Positions 57,162-64,000 of a DNA stretch of 64,000 nt are shown here, piece by piece; the stretch's first letter is position 1; each line of letters opens with the position of its first letter. The stretch is taken from assembly GCA_963692975.2 (NCBI GenBank), contig CAXMMR010000023.1:124001-188000 (forward strand), written 5' to 3'. Below the pieces are notes generated by a model. That model did no database searches and had not been told where the DNA came from. It saw nothing but the letters and a program-made list of their open reading frames with translations. A program made the position numbers and the translations under genes. This DNA comes from CAXMMR01 sp963692975 (GTDB taxonomy: Bacteria; Pseudomonadota; Alphaproteobacteria; Acetobacterales; Acetobacteraceae).

Positions 57162-57494
57162 ATGACCCTTCCAGCCATCTTTCCGGATTGGGTGCCGGGC
57201 TGGATCCAGCTCGCACTCGTCATCGTCGCGATCCTGCTCGGGCTCGCCTTTTTGCTGATGCCGTTCAGCGTGTTCGGCGTGAAGGCGCGCCTGGAGGCGG
57301 TGGAGATCCGGCTTGACGAGATCCAGGCCGAGATCCGCAGCCTGTCGATGCGGCTGCCCGAGCGGGTGCCGGACCGCGCAACCCCGGCGCTGGAGCGCGA
57401 GGACTTCGCCGGCCGGCCGCCGATCCCGCCGGCGCGCGCCGAGGTCTATCAGCGCAGCGCCCGCGAGACCCGTGAAGAGCCGCGCTTCCGCTAG
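57162..57494 (+). CDS. Hypothetical membrane-anchored protein with helical domain
   Basis: 110-residue unrecognised protein: one N-terminal TM helix (WIQLALVIVAILLGLAFLLM, about 14-33), then a charged helix with coiled-coil character (ARLEAVEIRLDEIQAEIRSL), and a proline- and arginine-rich tail ending EEPRFR. The periodic Leu/Ile suggests an oligomeric coiled coil. It is divergent from tspO by 64 nt. No known family. Confidence 0.7.
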   Translation: MTLPAIFPDWVPGWIQLALVIVAILLGLAFLLMPFSVFGVKARLEAVEIRLDEIQAEIRSLSMRLPERVPDRATPALEREDFAGRPPIPPARAEVYQRSARETREEPRFR

Positions 57495-57513
57495 CCGGCC
57501 GCAGGAGACACCT

Positions 57514-57560
57514 TAGACGAGGGCTCTGCCCTCACCCGCTGGGGCGGCGCTTTCGAGCCC
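57514..57560. repeat. Degenerate partial F1 element
   Basis: CGAGGGCTCTGCCCTCACCC with a GCTGGGGCGGCGCTTTCGAG continuation: one F1 hairpin (AGGGC/GCCCT) and a broken TGGGGC arm. It lies between two co-directional genes. Confidence 0.5.
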
Positions 57561-57609
57561 GTATTCGCCTGGAGTCCAAGCGAGCCCTAGAAAAGCACGA
57601 GAGACCGAC

Positions 57610-58152
57610 ATGACCGAGAAGGCGCCCATGATCGTCAACATGCACACGGCGTCGGACATCGCGGCCGACGTGCCCGCCGCATGGGCGCATTTCCGGCGCG
57701 AATTGACGCCTGCGATGAAGGAGGCGGGGCCGGGGCGTTTTGGGATGGGCCGTCTTGGCGTGAACGCCAGGCGCGTGCCTCCGGGCCATAGCGCGTGCCC
57801 GGCGCACACGCACCTGATGGCCGACGAGGTCTTCGTCGTGCTCGAGGGGCAAGGTTTGTTCCGCTACGGCGATCGCGTGTACGAGATCCGCACTGGAGAC
57901 TGCATTTCCTGCCCGGCCGACACGGGGATCGCCCATCAGATCGCCAACCCCGCGACGCCGGACGGCACGGGCGATCTGGTCTATCTGGCGATCGGCGCCG
58001 AGCCGCCCGGAGATGTCTGTACCTATCCGGACAACGGTCAGATCGCTGTCGATGGCCTTGATCGCCGCGGCTTCCTGCGCGAGGCCGATTACTACGAGGG
58101 GCAGCCAGAACCTACGCCGCTTCTGACGCACAGCCACCACACGCCCGGCTGA
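57610..58152 (+). CDS. Cupin-domain protein
   Basis: 180-residue double-stranded beta-helix protein. Cupin motif 1: PAHTHLMADEVFVVLEGQGL (metal-binding His, His, Glu), motif 2: CISCPADTGIAHQIANP (His). Additional C-terminal region YEGQPEPTPLLTHSHHTPG is His-rich. It has no signal peptide. The enzymatic or binding function is not predictable. It is co-directional with the coiled-coil protein gene, separated by a broken F1 piece, and probably has its own promoter. The ATG at 57610 is used; a second ATG lies six codons later. Confidence 0.85.
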   Translation: MTEKAPMIVNMHTASDIAADVPAAWAHFRRELTPAMKEAGPGRFGMGRLGVNARRVPPGHSACPAHTHLMADEVFVVLEGQGLFRYGDRVYEIRTGDCISCPADTGIAHQIANPATPDGTGDLVYLAIGAEPPGDVCTYPDNGQIAVDGLDRRGFLREADYYEGQPEPTPLLTHSHHTPG

Positions 58153-58367
58153 TCAGCGCGCAGGGTCGGCCCTGGGTGGTCCGGCTCCCCGGGGCAGCGG
58201 GGCGTCAGGAACGCATCGTCAACTCCGATGCGGTCGCTGCGAATCGCTTGCGGACAACTCAGATGCCCGTGGCGCGGCTAGGAGGTCTGCAATGGATCGG
58301 TCTGTCTGTAGCAGGTCAAGGTGTGACGCCTTTCTTCCTCCGCAGCCTGACAACGGCAGGATCGATC

Positions 58368-59105
58368 ATGGACGAATTGGCCGAGCCGAACCGCGTCGCC
58401 AAGCTGCGCTCCGCCCTCACCGGGCTGGAGCTGCGGCGCAAGGACGGCATCCGCATCGACACGCTGCGCTCGGACCTCGTCGAGCGGATGCGGGAGGATG
58501 CGCCGGACCTCGACCTTGAGGGCGTCGTGTCGCGCCAGGAGGTGGCGCAGTATCGCGCTCAGCTGGTGGAAGACCTGCTACACGCCGAAAAGCGCGACAT
58601 CACGGCGCTCGAGCGGGAGGTGATCGACAGCCTGGCCGAGCACCAGACCGTCGCCGACAACGTCGAGCAGGAGCTGGAGGCCGACCGCACCTTGGGCGAG
58701 CGCGCCGCCGACCATGTCGCCTCGTTCGGCGGCAGCTGGCGCTTCATCATCCTGTTCGGCGTGGTGCTGGTCGTCTGGATGGCGATCAACGTCGCGATGG
58801 CAATGCGGGCGTTCGACCCCTACCCGTTCATCCTGCTCAACCTGGTGCTGTCGTGCTTGGCCGCGGTGCAGGCGCCGATCATCATGATGAGCCAGCGGCG
58901 CACGGAGGCGAAGGACCGCGCGCGGTCGCTCAACGACTACCAGGTGAACCTGAAGGCGGAGCTCGAGATCCGCCATCTGCACGAGAAGATGGACCACTTG
59001 ATGACGCGGCAGTGGGAGCGTCTGGCGGAGCTGCAGCGGCTGCAGATCGAGTTGATCCAGGAGTTGCTGGACAAGCGCCGTAAGCCTGCGGTGGAGCCGC
59101 AGTAA
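58368..59105 (+). CDS. DUF1003 domain-containing membrane protein
   Basis: 245-residue protein of the DUF1003 family (cyclic-nucleotide-like name in some databases is unsupported). N-terminal hydrophilic half, then GERAADHVASFGGSWRFIIL, two TM helices (FIILFGVVLVVWMAINVAMA and FILLNLVLSCLAAVQAPIIM) and the family motif SQRRTEAKDRARSLNDYQVN followed by a long helix (EKMDHLMTRQWERLAELQRL). The start at 58368 (MDELAEPNRV) is chosen over a longer frame because the latter lacks family similarity. It ends at an F1 element. Function unknown. Confidence 0.88.
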   Translation: MDELAEPNRVAKLRSALTGLELRRKDGIRIDTLRSDLVERMREDAPDLDLEGVVSRQEVAQYRAQLVEDLLHAEKRDITALEREVIDSLAEHQTVADNVEQELEADRTLGERAADHVASFGGSWRFIILFGVVLVVWMAINVAMAMRAFDPYPFILLNLVLSCLAAVQAPIIMMSQRRTEAKDRARSLNDYQVNLKAELEIRHLHEKMDHLMTRQWERLAELQRLQIELIQELLDKRRKPAVEPQ

Positions 59106-59262
59106 GGAAGGCCAGGGGCTCTGCCTCTGGACTCCCGCTGGGGCCCGCGGCCCCAGACCCTGTCTGTTAGGGTCACGGCCAACCTCCGGTTAGATGACTA
59201 ACGAATGGATTTCAAAGGCTCCGCCTTTGATGGGGTCAAGGGGCAACGCCCCTTGCCTTGCC
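59106..59262. repeat. F1 element, copy 9
   Basis: Complete: CCAGGGGCTCTGCCTCTGG, TGGGGCC/GGCCCCA, CAGACCC, short middle, AAAGGC/GCCTTT, TGGGGTC, AAGGGGC/GCCCCTT. Between the convergent DUF1003 and trmJ genes. Confidence 0.85.
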
Positions 59263-60044
59263 TACCCTTCCCCACCTGTCCGCTTGCGCCCGGTAGACAG
59301 CTCCGTCACCACGCCGTGCAGCGTACGCAGCTCCTGCTCCGTTACCTCGCCGCGCTCGAACAGGTGCCGCAGGTTGCGGACCATGCCGGGGCGCTTGGGC
59401 AGGTTGTCGAGGAAGCCGGCGGCGTCCAGCTCGCGGACCAGGTGGCCGAGGAAGTTTTCCAGCTCGCCCTTGGTCGCGACCTTGGTTTCGTTGGTCATCA
59501 GCCGCCGCGGCAGCGTCTGCTCCTCGGCGGACCACCACTCATAGGCTATGACCATCACCGCCTGAGCGAGGTTGAGCGACATGAAGGCGGGGTTGAGAGG
59601 GTAGCGCACCAGCGTGTCGGCGGCCGCCATGTCGTCGTTGTCGAGCCCGGCGCGCTCGGGGCCGAACAGAATGCCGCAGCGCAGGTCGGCCGCACTGGCG
59701 AGGCGCAGCTCGGCCGCCGCGCCGCGCGCCGTCAGCACCGGCTTGATCACGTGACGGGGCCGAGGGCAGGTGGCGAACACGTGGTGCAGGTCGGCGACCG
59801 CCTCGGCCACCGTCGGGTGCACGGTGATCGCCTCCAGGATGCGGTCGGCGCCGGACGCGTTCGCCCAGGCGCGCTCCTGGGGCCAGCCGTCGCGCGGGGC
59901 GACGAGGCGGAGATGGAACAGCCCGCCATTGCCCATCGCGCGCGCCACCGCGCCGATGTTGTCGGCAAGCTGCGGGCGCACCAGCACCACGACCGGGCTG
60001 TTGCCGATCGGCGAGAGCGGCGCGCCGCCGTCGCGGCCGGTCAA
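59262..60044 (-). CDS. trmJ: tRNA (cytidine/uridine-2'-O-)-methyltransferase TrmJ
   Basis: 260-residue SPOUT-class RNA methyltransferase adding 2'-O-methyl at tRNA position 32. N-terminal PVVVLVRPQLADNIGAVARA with MGNGGLFHLRLVAPRDGWP, GILFGPERAGLDNDDMAAAD and the knot signature YPLNPAFMSLNLAQAVMVIA. The C-terminal extension (LENFLGHLVRELDAAGFLD, MVRNLRHLFERGEVTEQELR) is the TrmJ-specific tRNA-binding tail. Starts at ATG 60044. It precedes the F1 element. Confidence 0.93.
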   Translation of the reverse strand: MTGRDGGAPLSPIGNSPVVVLVRPQLADNIGAVARAMGNGGLFHLRLVAPRDGWPQERAWANASGADRILEAITVHPTVAEAVADLHHVFATCPRPRHVIKPVLTARGAAAELRLASAADLRCGILFGPERAGLDNDDMAAADTLVRYPLNPAFMSLNLAQAVMVIAYEWWSAEEQTLPRRLMTNETKVATKGELENFLGHLVRELDAAGFLDNLPKRPGMVRNLRHLFERGEVTEQELRTLHGVVTELSTGRKRTGGEG

Positions 60045-60072
60045 ACCGACTGCGCTCGGGCCGGCGCGGGCG

Positions 60073-60483
60073 TCACGGCGGATGGGCCAGGAGCCAGGCG
60101 TTCATCTCGGCGATCTCGTGGCGCTGGGCGGCGACGATCCCGCTCGCAAGGCGGCGCAGGGACGGGTCGCGGCCGTAGCGCAGCTCGGTCTGCGCCATGT
60201 CCACCGCGCCCTGATGATGCGGCAGCATGTTGAGCACGAAGTCGCGGTCGGTGTTGCCGGTGTCATGCACCGCCATCATGCTGTGATGCATCTGGCTCAT
60301 GCCGCGACTGAAATCGAGATCGGCCCGGCTCATGGTGGGAAGCGGCGCCATTGGCGCCATCTGCGGCGCCGCAGCCGCGGCGTCACCAGCCGGCGTGCCT
60401 GGCGGCGGCGCCTGCGGCTGTGTCGTCTGAGCCTGAGCGGCCGGCGCGATCACGACGGCGCAGACGATCAGCAGGCGGCGCAT
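60073..60483 (-). CDS. DUF305 family secreted protein
   Basis: 136-residue exported protein of the DUF305 (ferritin-like, copper-linked) family. Signal peptide MRRLLIVCAVVIAPAAQAQ, a proline/alanine linker, then FSRGMSQMHHSMMAVHD and VLNMLPHHQGAVDMAQTELR with the family's paired His (MPHHxGAxxMA form). Start ATG 60483 has GAGGA 8 nt upstream; ATG 60498, directly after the cysS stop, is the alternative. Downstream of cysS on the same strand and probably co-transcribed. A role in metal or thiol handling is family inference. Confidence 0.85.
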   Translation of the reverse strand: MRRLLIVCAVVIAPAAQAQTTQPQAPPPGTPAGDAAAAAPQMAPMAPLPTMSRADLDFSRGMSQMHHSMMAVHDTGNTDRDFVLNMLPHHQGAVDMAQTELRYGRDPSLRRLASGIVAAQRHEIAEMNAWLLAHPP

Positions 60484-60498
60484 GGGCGGTGTCCTCAT

Positions 60499-61848
60499 CT
60501 AGGCGCGACGCCAGGTCGTGCCGGTCGCGCCGTCCTCGAGCAGAACGCCGTCGGCCAGCAGCCGGTCGCGGATCAGGTCCGCGGCCGCCCAGTCGCGGGC
60601 GGCCCGCGCCGCGCGGCGGTCGGCGATTGCCGTCTCGATGGCGGCCACATCCTCCGGCGCCTCCGGCTGCGCGGGGCGCTGCAGCAGCCCGAGCACGGCG
60701 CCCGAGGCGCGCAGCCGGGCGGCGGCGTCCGCGTCGCCGGCCCGCGCCTCGCCCGCCAGGCGGTGCAGCACCGAGAGCGCAAGCGGCGTGTTGAGGTCGT
60801 CGCAAAGCGCGGCCATGAAGGCCTCGTCGGGCGCCGCGTCGGGCGCCGCGATGGCGGCGTCGCCGGTCTCCTCGATCGCGCGGTAGAGCTTCGCCAGCTC
60901 CCGCTTAGCCTCGCCCAGGGCGGCGAAGCCGAAATCCAACGTCGCCCGATACTGCGTCTTGAGCAGCAGCAGCCGCACCGCTTCCGCCGGCGCGCGCGCC
61001 AGCACCTCGCGGGCGGTGAAGAAGTTGCCGAGGCTCTTGCTCATCTTCTCGCCGCCCGAGAGCAGCATGCCGTTATGCATCCACAGCCGCGCGAAGCCGC
61101 TGCCGGGAAAGGCGCAGCAGCTCTGGGCGCGCTCGTTCTCGTGGTGCGGGAACAGCAGGTCGGTGCCGCCGCCATGGATGTCGAAATCGGTGCCCAAATA
61201 GCGCCACGCCATGGCGCTGCACTCGATGTGCCAGCCCGGGCGGCCGCGCCCCCACGGGCTGTCCCAACCCGGCAGCGCCGGCGCGGACGGCTTCCACAGC
61301 ACGAAGTCGCCGGGATCGCGCTTGTACTCGGCGACCTCGATCCGGGCGCCGGCGAGCAGCTCCTCCGGGTCGCGTCCCGACAGCGAGCCGTAATTCGGGT
61401 CCGAGGCGACGGCGAACAGCACGTGGCCGGCAGCCGCGTAGGCATGGCCGCCGGCGATCAGCCGCTCGATCACCGCGATCATCTCGCCGATGTGCGCGGT
61501 CGCGCGCGGCTCGACATCGGGCGGCAGGATGTCGAGCGCCGCGAGGTCGGCCTGGAAGTCGGCGTAGGTGCGCGCGGTGACCGAGGCGATCGGCTCGCCG
61601 AGCTCGGCGGCACGGGCGTTGATCTTGTCGTCGACGTCGGTGACGTTGCGCACATAGGTGACGCGCGGATAGAGCCGGCGCAGCAGCCGCACCAGCACGT
61701 CATAGACCAGCATCGCGCGCATGTTGCCGACATGGGCGAGGTCGTAGACGGTCGGGCCGCAGACGTAGAGCCGCACATGCGTGGGCTCGATCGGGCTGAA
61801 CGCCACACGCTCGCGCAGGCGGCTGTCGAACAGGGTAAGGGCCATCAC
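60499..61848 (-). CDS. cysS: Cysteinyl-tRNA synthetase
   Basis: 449-residue class I aminoacyl-tRNA synthetase charging tRNA-Cys. HIGH-type signature as YDLAHVGNMRAML, KMSKS as EKMSKSLGNFFTAREV, zinc/cysteine-binding CGPTVYD and IECSAMAWRYLG, HGGGTDLLFPHHENERAQS. Slightly short relative to many bacterial CysRS (about 460-500), without obvious loss. Start ATG 61848 or the next Met codon at 61845. It converges with nothing: the gene upstream (GST) is divergent, and DUF305 follows downstream. Confidence 0.95.
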   Translation of the reverse strand: MMALTLFDSRLRERVAFSPIEPTHVRLYVCGPTVYDLAHVGNMRAMLVYDVLVRLLRRLYPRVTYVRNVTDVDDKINARAAELGEPIASVTARTYADFQADLAALDILPPDVEPRATAHIGEMIAVIERLIAGGHAYAAAGHVLFAVASDPNYGSLSGRDPEELLAGARIEVAEYKRDPGDFVLWKPSAPALPGWDSPWGRGRPGWHIECSAMAWRYLGTDFDIHGGGTDLLFPHHENERAQSCCAFPGSGFARLWMHNGMLLSGGEKMSKSLGNFFTAREVLARAPAEAVRLLLLKTQYRATLDFGFAALGEAKRELAKLYRAIEETGDAAIAAPDAAPDEAFMAALCDDLNTPLALSVLHRLAGEARAGDADAAARLRASGAVLGLLQRPAQPEAPEDVAAIETAIADRRAARAARDWAAADLIRDRLLADGVLLEDGATGTTWRRA

Positions 61849-61955
61849 ACGCGGTTCTGCGGCAGCCGGGGCCGGCGGGCAAGACGGCGCGCTTTTTCGC
61901 CGCCGCCTGTCGCCGCCGCGCTATGCTGTCGGCGATCGCACATCAGGAGGGTCTC

Positions 61956-62612
61956 GTGGCCGAGCTCGTGTTCTACACCCATCCGGCCTCGCGCGGCCGC
62001 ATCGCACGCTGGATGCTGGAGGAGGTCGGCGTGCCGTACCGCACCGAGCTGCTAGGCTACAGCACGACGATGAAGGCGCCGGACTACCTCGCGGTTAATC
62101 CGATGGGCAAGGTGCCGGCGATCCGTCACGGTGACGCCGTTGTGACCGAAGGCGCGGCGATCTGCGCCTATCTGGCCGACGCGTTCCCCGAGGCCGGCCT
62201 CGCGCCGCCGCCGGCCGAGCGTGCCGCCTACTACCGCTGGCTGTTCTTCGCCGCCGGCCCGCTGGAGGCGGCGACGACCAACCGCACCCTCGGCTTCGTG
62301 GTGCCGCCGGAGCGGGAGAGAATGGCCGGTTATGGTCGGTTCGAAACCGTTGTCGACGCGCTCGAGGCCGCGGTGACGGACACCGAGTACCTGGCCGGAC
62401 CGACCTTCAGCGCCGCCGACGTCTATGTCGGCTCGCAAATCGGCTACGGCCTCGCCTTTGGCTGGCTGGAGCGCCGGCCCGCGTTCGAGCATTACTGCGA
62501 GCGCATCCTCCATCGCCCGGCGGCGCTGCGGGCCAAGGAGATCGACGACGCATTGATGGCGACAGGGATAAGGGCTTCCTACGGCATTGCACTCGCCATA
62601 AGCCGCGGATGA
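61956..62612 (+). CDS. Glutathione S-transferase family protein
   Basis: 218-residue GST: N-terminal thioredoxin-like domain with FYTHPASRGRIARWMLEEVG (Ser and Arg near the glutathione site), VNPMGKVPAIRHGDAVVTEG (the cis-Pro/Ser part) and AICAYLADAFPEAGL; C-terminal helical domain with LAGPTFSAADVYVGSQIGYG. Start GTG 61956 (VAELVFYT) preceded by CAGGAGGG. Divergent from cysS. Ends 1 nt before an F1 element. Substrate unknown; detoxification or redox role typical. Confidence 0.92.
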   Translation: MAELVFYTHPASRGRIARWMLEEVGVPYRTELLGYSTTMKAPDYLAVNPMGKVPAIRHGDAVVTEGAAICAYLADAFPEAGLAPPPAERAAYYRWLFFAAGPLEAATTNRTLGFVVPPERERMAGYGRFETVVDALEAAVTDTEYLAGPTFSAADVYVGSQIGYGLAFGWLERRPAFEHYCERILHRPAALRAKEIDDALMATGIRASYGIALAISRG

Positions 62613-62741
62613 GGAATGGATTTTAAAGGCTCCGCCTTTAATGGGGTCGAGGGGCGGAGTGAGCTGAAGGTTCCGACTGCGCGACGCGCAGTTGGAAAGG
62701 CGCACGGAGGGGAAGCCCCTCGCCTTTACTTGCTCGCTTCC
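62613..62741. repeat. F1 element, copy 10 (right-half duplicated form)
   Basis: Begins with AATGGATTTTAAAGGC/GCCTTTAAT and TGGGGTCGAGGGGC, then a 50-bp insert with TGCGCGACGCGCA palindrome, then AGGGGAAGCCCCTCGCC. Between the convergent GST and DUF4864 genes. Confidence 0.75.
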
Positions 62742-63179
62742 TTAAGCGTTGACCTGGTTGCTCTTGGCCAGGGTGCAGCCGCCGATGCGCCAGGTGCCGT
62801 TTGGCTGCTTCTGCATCGTGTACTCGGCGCTGTAGGACAGGCCGTCCGGTCCGACCAGGTTCACCGTCTGCACCAGGCCACCCGGGGCCGGAACCAGCGT
62901 GGTGAAGACGACCGATTGCGGGCGGTAGACCGGTGCGTAAGCTTGGCGGACCATCGTGATGAAGGTCTCAGGCGTGCCGAACTCCGCCTGCAGGCTCGGG
63001 GTTGCGAAGCCGAACGCGCCGGTGGCGTCGTCATGCCGGAAAGCGTCGATCTGGCTGCGGATCACCTGCTGGATCGCGGTCCTGTCGGCGTCTGCCTGCG
63101 CGACAGCGGCGCACGGCGACAGGATGAGCGATAGCAGCACCAGCCAGAGCCAGTCGCGCCGGACGAAAAGACGCCTCAC
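62742..63179 (-). CDS. DUF4864 family secreted protein
   Basis: 145-residue exported protein. Signal peptide (1-28, ending AAVAQA). The mature part is the DUF4864 domain, a cystatin-like fold: IQQVIRSQIDAFRHDDATGA, FGFATPSLQAEFGTPETFIT and YTMQKQPNGTWRIGGCTLAK. Probably a small periplasmic protein; function unknown. Its start is 4 nt inside/adjacent to the ComF stop (63176), so translational coupling with comF is likely. Confidence 0.87.
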   Translation of the reverse strand: MRRLFVRRDWLWLVLLSLILSPCAAVAQADADRTAIQQVIRSQIDAFRHDDATGAFGFATPSLQAEFGTPETFITMVRQAYAPVYRPQSVVFTTLVPAPGGLVQTVNLVGPDGLSYSAEYTMQKQPNGTWRIGGCTLAKSNQVNA

Positions 63180-63925
63180 CAGGCCCGTGCCGCCCGTGCG
63201 GCGACCAGCAGGTCGACGGCTTCGGCGCCGGCATCGAGCAGCGCGGTCGTGCAGGCGCGCGCGGTCGCGCCCGACGTCAGCACGTCATCGACCAGCAGAA
63301 CCCGACGTCCGATGAGCGTGGCGGCGCGGCGGGGCGCGGCGGTGATCGCGCCCTGCAGCATCACCGCGCGTTCGGGCGCGCCGAGCTCGGCGAGCGGCGC
63401 GGTGCGGCGGATGCGGCGCAGCGCGTCGAGGCAGGCCGGCCGGCCCGACAGGCGGGCGAGCTGGCGCGCCAGCAGCGCCGACTGATTGTAGCGGCGCTGG
63501 TGCAGCCGCGAGCGATGCAGCGGCACCGGCACCAGCACTCCAGCCCGCGCCAGCAGCGGCGCCCCGGCCGCCGCCATCGCCGCCGCGATCAGCCCGGCAT
63601 GCTCCATCCGGTCGCCGTATTTGAACGCGAGCAGCAGCCCCTTCGACCCGCCATCATAGCGCCACGCAGCCCGCGCCTCGTCCCATGGCGGCGGCAGCTC
63701 AAGGCATCGCGCGCAGTGGCTGCCACCCTCGCCCGGCTCGTACGGCGCGCCGCAGCGGCGGCAGATCGGCCCGGCGACCAGCGGCAGCCGCGCCTTGCAC
63801 GGCGCGCATAGTCCGCCGGGCGATGGCACCGTGCCGCAGGCGCCGCACGGCTCCGGCAGCAGCAGGTCGAACGCCGCCATCGCCGCCGAACGCACCGTCA
63901 TCGCAATCGCTGATTGCAGGCCCAT
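63176..63925 (-). CDS. ComF family protein (phosphoribosyltransferase-like)
   Basis: 249-residue ComF-type protein. N-terminal zinc-ribbon cysteines (EPCGACG, CAPCKARL, CRRCGAPYEPG, HCARC), then a phosphoribosyltransferase fold with the PRPP-binding loop RVLLVDDVLTSGATA (about 210-224). In naturally competent bacteria ComF supports DNA uptake; in others its role is open. Start ATG 63925. It precedes DUF4864 on the same strand. Confidence 0.9.
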   Translation of the reverse strand: MGLQSAIAMTVRSAAMAAFDLLLPEPCGACGTVPSPGGLCAPCKARLPLVAGPICRRCGAPYEPGEGGSHCARCLELPPPWDEARAAWRYDGGSKGLLLAFKYGDRMEHAGLIAAAMAAAGAPLLARAGVLVPVPLHRSRLHQRRYNQSALLARQLARLSGRPACLDALRRIRRTAPLAELGAPERAVMLQGAITAAPRRAATLIGRRVLLVDDVLTSGATARACTTALLDAGAEAVDLLVAARAARAW

Positions 63926-64000
63926 GCCGCGAGCCTAGCGCGGCGCTGCGCCCTCGCACAGCTTTTCCGGCGAGGGTTCCACCATCATCATCCCGCGCGG
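63926..64000. other. Window edge, no supported gene
   Basis: 75 bp before ComF. A short open frame on the minus strand (MMMVEPSPEKLCEGAAPR and stop at about 63937) could be the C-terminal end of a gene starting beyond the window; too short to call. Confidence 0.3.

Noticed and set aside
59770..62055. A 761-codon plus-strand frame opposite trmJ, DUF305 and cysS
   Set aside because: Antisense shadow of strong genes; crosses several gene boundaries without any recognisable domain.

Overview
The window is high-GC (roughly two thirds G+C by eye), densely coded alphaproteobacterial DNA. A DUF2312/GapR-type protein, a DUF1244 protein, a linked pyk-zwf pair, a respiratory-type formate dehydrogenase and many sugar/polyol ABC genes suggest an Acetobacteraceae-like Rhodospirillales bacterium. 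That placement is inference; there is no rRNA to test it. There is one tRNA (Glu, CTC), one IS630-family insertion sequence, and no rRNA operon, CRISPR array or prophage structural genes.

Layout. 1-6.5 kb: end of a cation-diffusion-facilitator transporter, YceI protein, GapR-like protein, DUF1244 protein, pyruvate kinase (apparent ATC start) and glucose-6-phosphate dehydrogenase, endonuclease/phosphatase-family protein. 6.5-18.5 kb: MBL hydrolase, AI-2E-family transporter, Bcr/CflA drug exporter, an aldehyde dehydrogenase / GAF-Fis regulator / DUF779 locus tied together by two copies of a TGTCGCA-N4-TGCGACA dyad, an acyl-CoA dehydrogenase pair, an O-antigen-ligase-like membrane protein, a nitroreductase. 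18.5-24.2 kb: IS630 element, ArfB rescue factor, N-formylglutamate amidohydrolase with class III alcohol dehydrogenase, transglycosylase-like protein. 24.2-29.7 kb: a solute-binding protein whose ABC partners are eroded, a persulfide dioxygenase-like MBL protein divergent from peroxiredoxin-ArsR-(truncated YeeE), and an ArsM-type arsenite methyltransferase.

29.7-34.6 kb is a gene graveyard: a frameshifted tyrosine recombinase, an sbcD-like pseudogene, fragments of a NucA-type nuclease and an MFS transporter, and an SDR pseudogene that lost its catalytic Lys, together with one apparently intact RHH antitoxin / MazF-type toxin pair. 34.6-46.6 kb is a carbohydrate locus: LacI regulator, two sets of ABC binding protein plus two permeases sharing one visible ATPase, a nucleoside hydrolase, a polyol dehydrogenase and an L-xylulose-reductase-like SDR, suggesting uptake and oxidation of a pentitol or pentose derivative. 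47-50.3 kb: tRNA-Glu, PNPOx-like protein, malate synthase G. 50.4-56.4 kb: a molybdenum or tungsten formate dehydrogenase; its alpha gene has an in-frame TGA with a downstream hairpin at the selenocysteine position and, separately, a one-base frameshift. 56.6-64 kb: TspO, cupin, DUF1003, TrmJ, DUF305, CysS, GST, DUF4864 and ComF genes.

Two families of intergenic inverted-repeat elements punctuate the window. Family F1 (about 130-250 bp; arms CCAGGGGC/GCCCCTGG, TGGGGCC/GGCCCCA, AAAGGC/GCCTTT) and family F2 (hairpins with T6/A6-rich stems and CTTC or GGTTC feet) sit mostly at gene ends, often between convergent genes, and look like bidirectional terminators. The IS630 copy is inserted inside an F1 element, and several genes run their last codons into these repeats.
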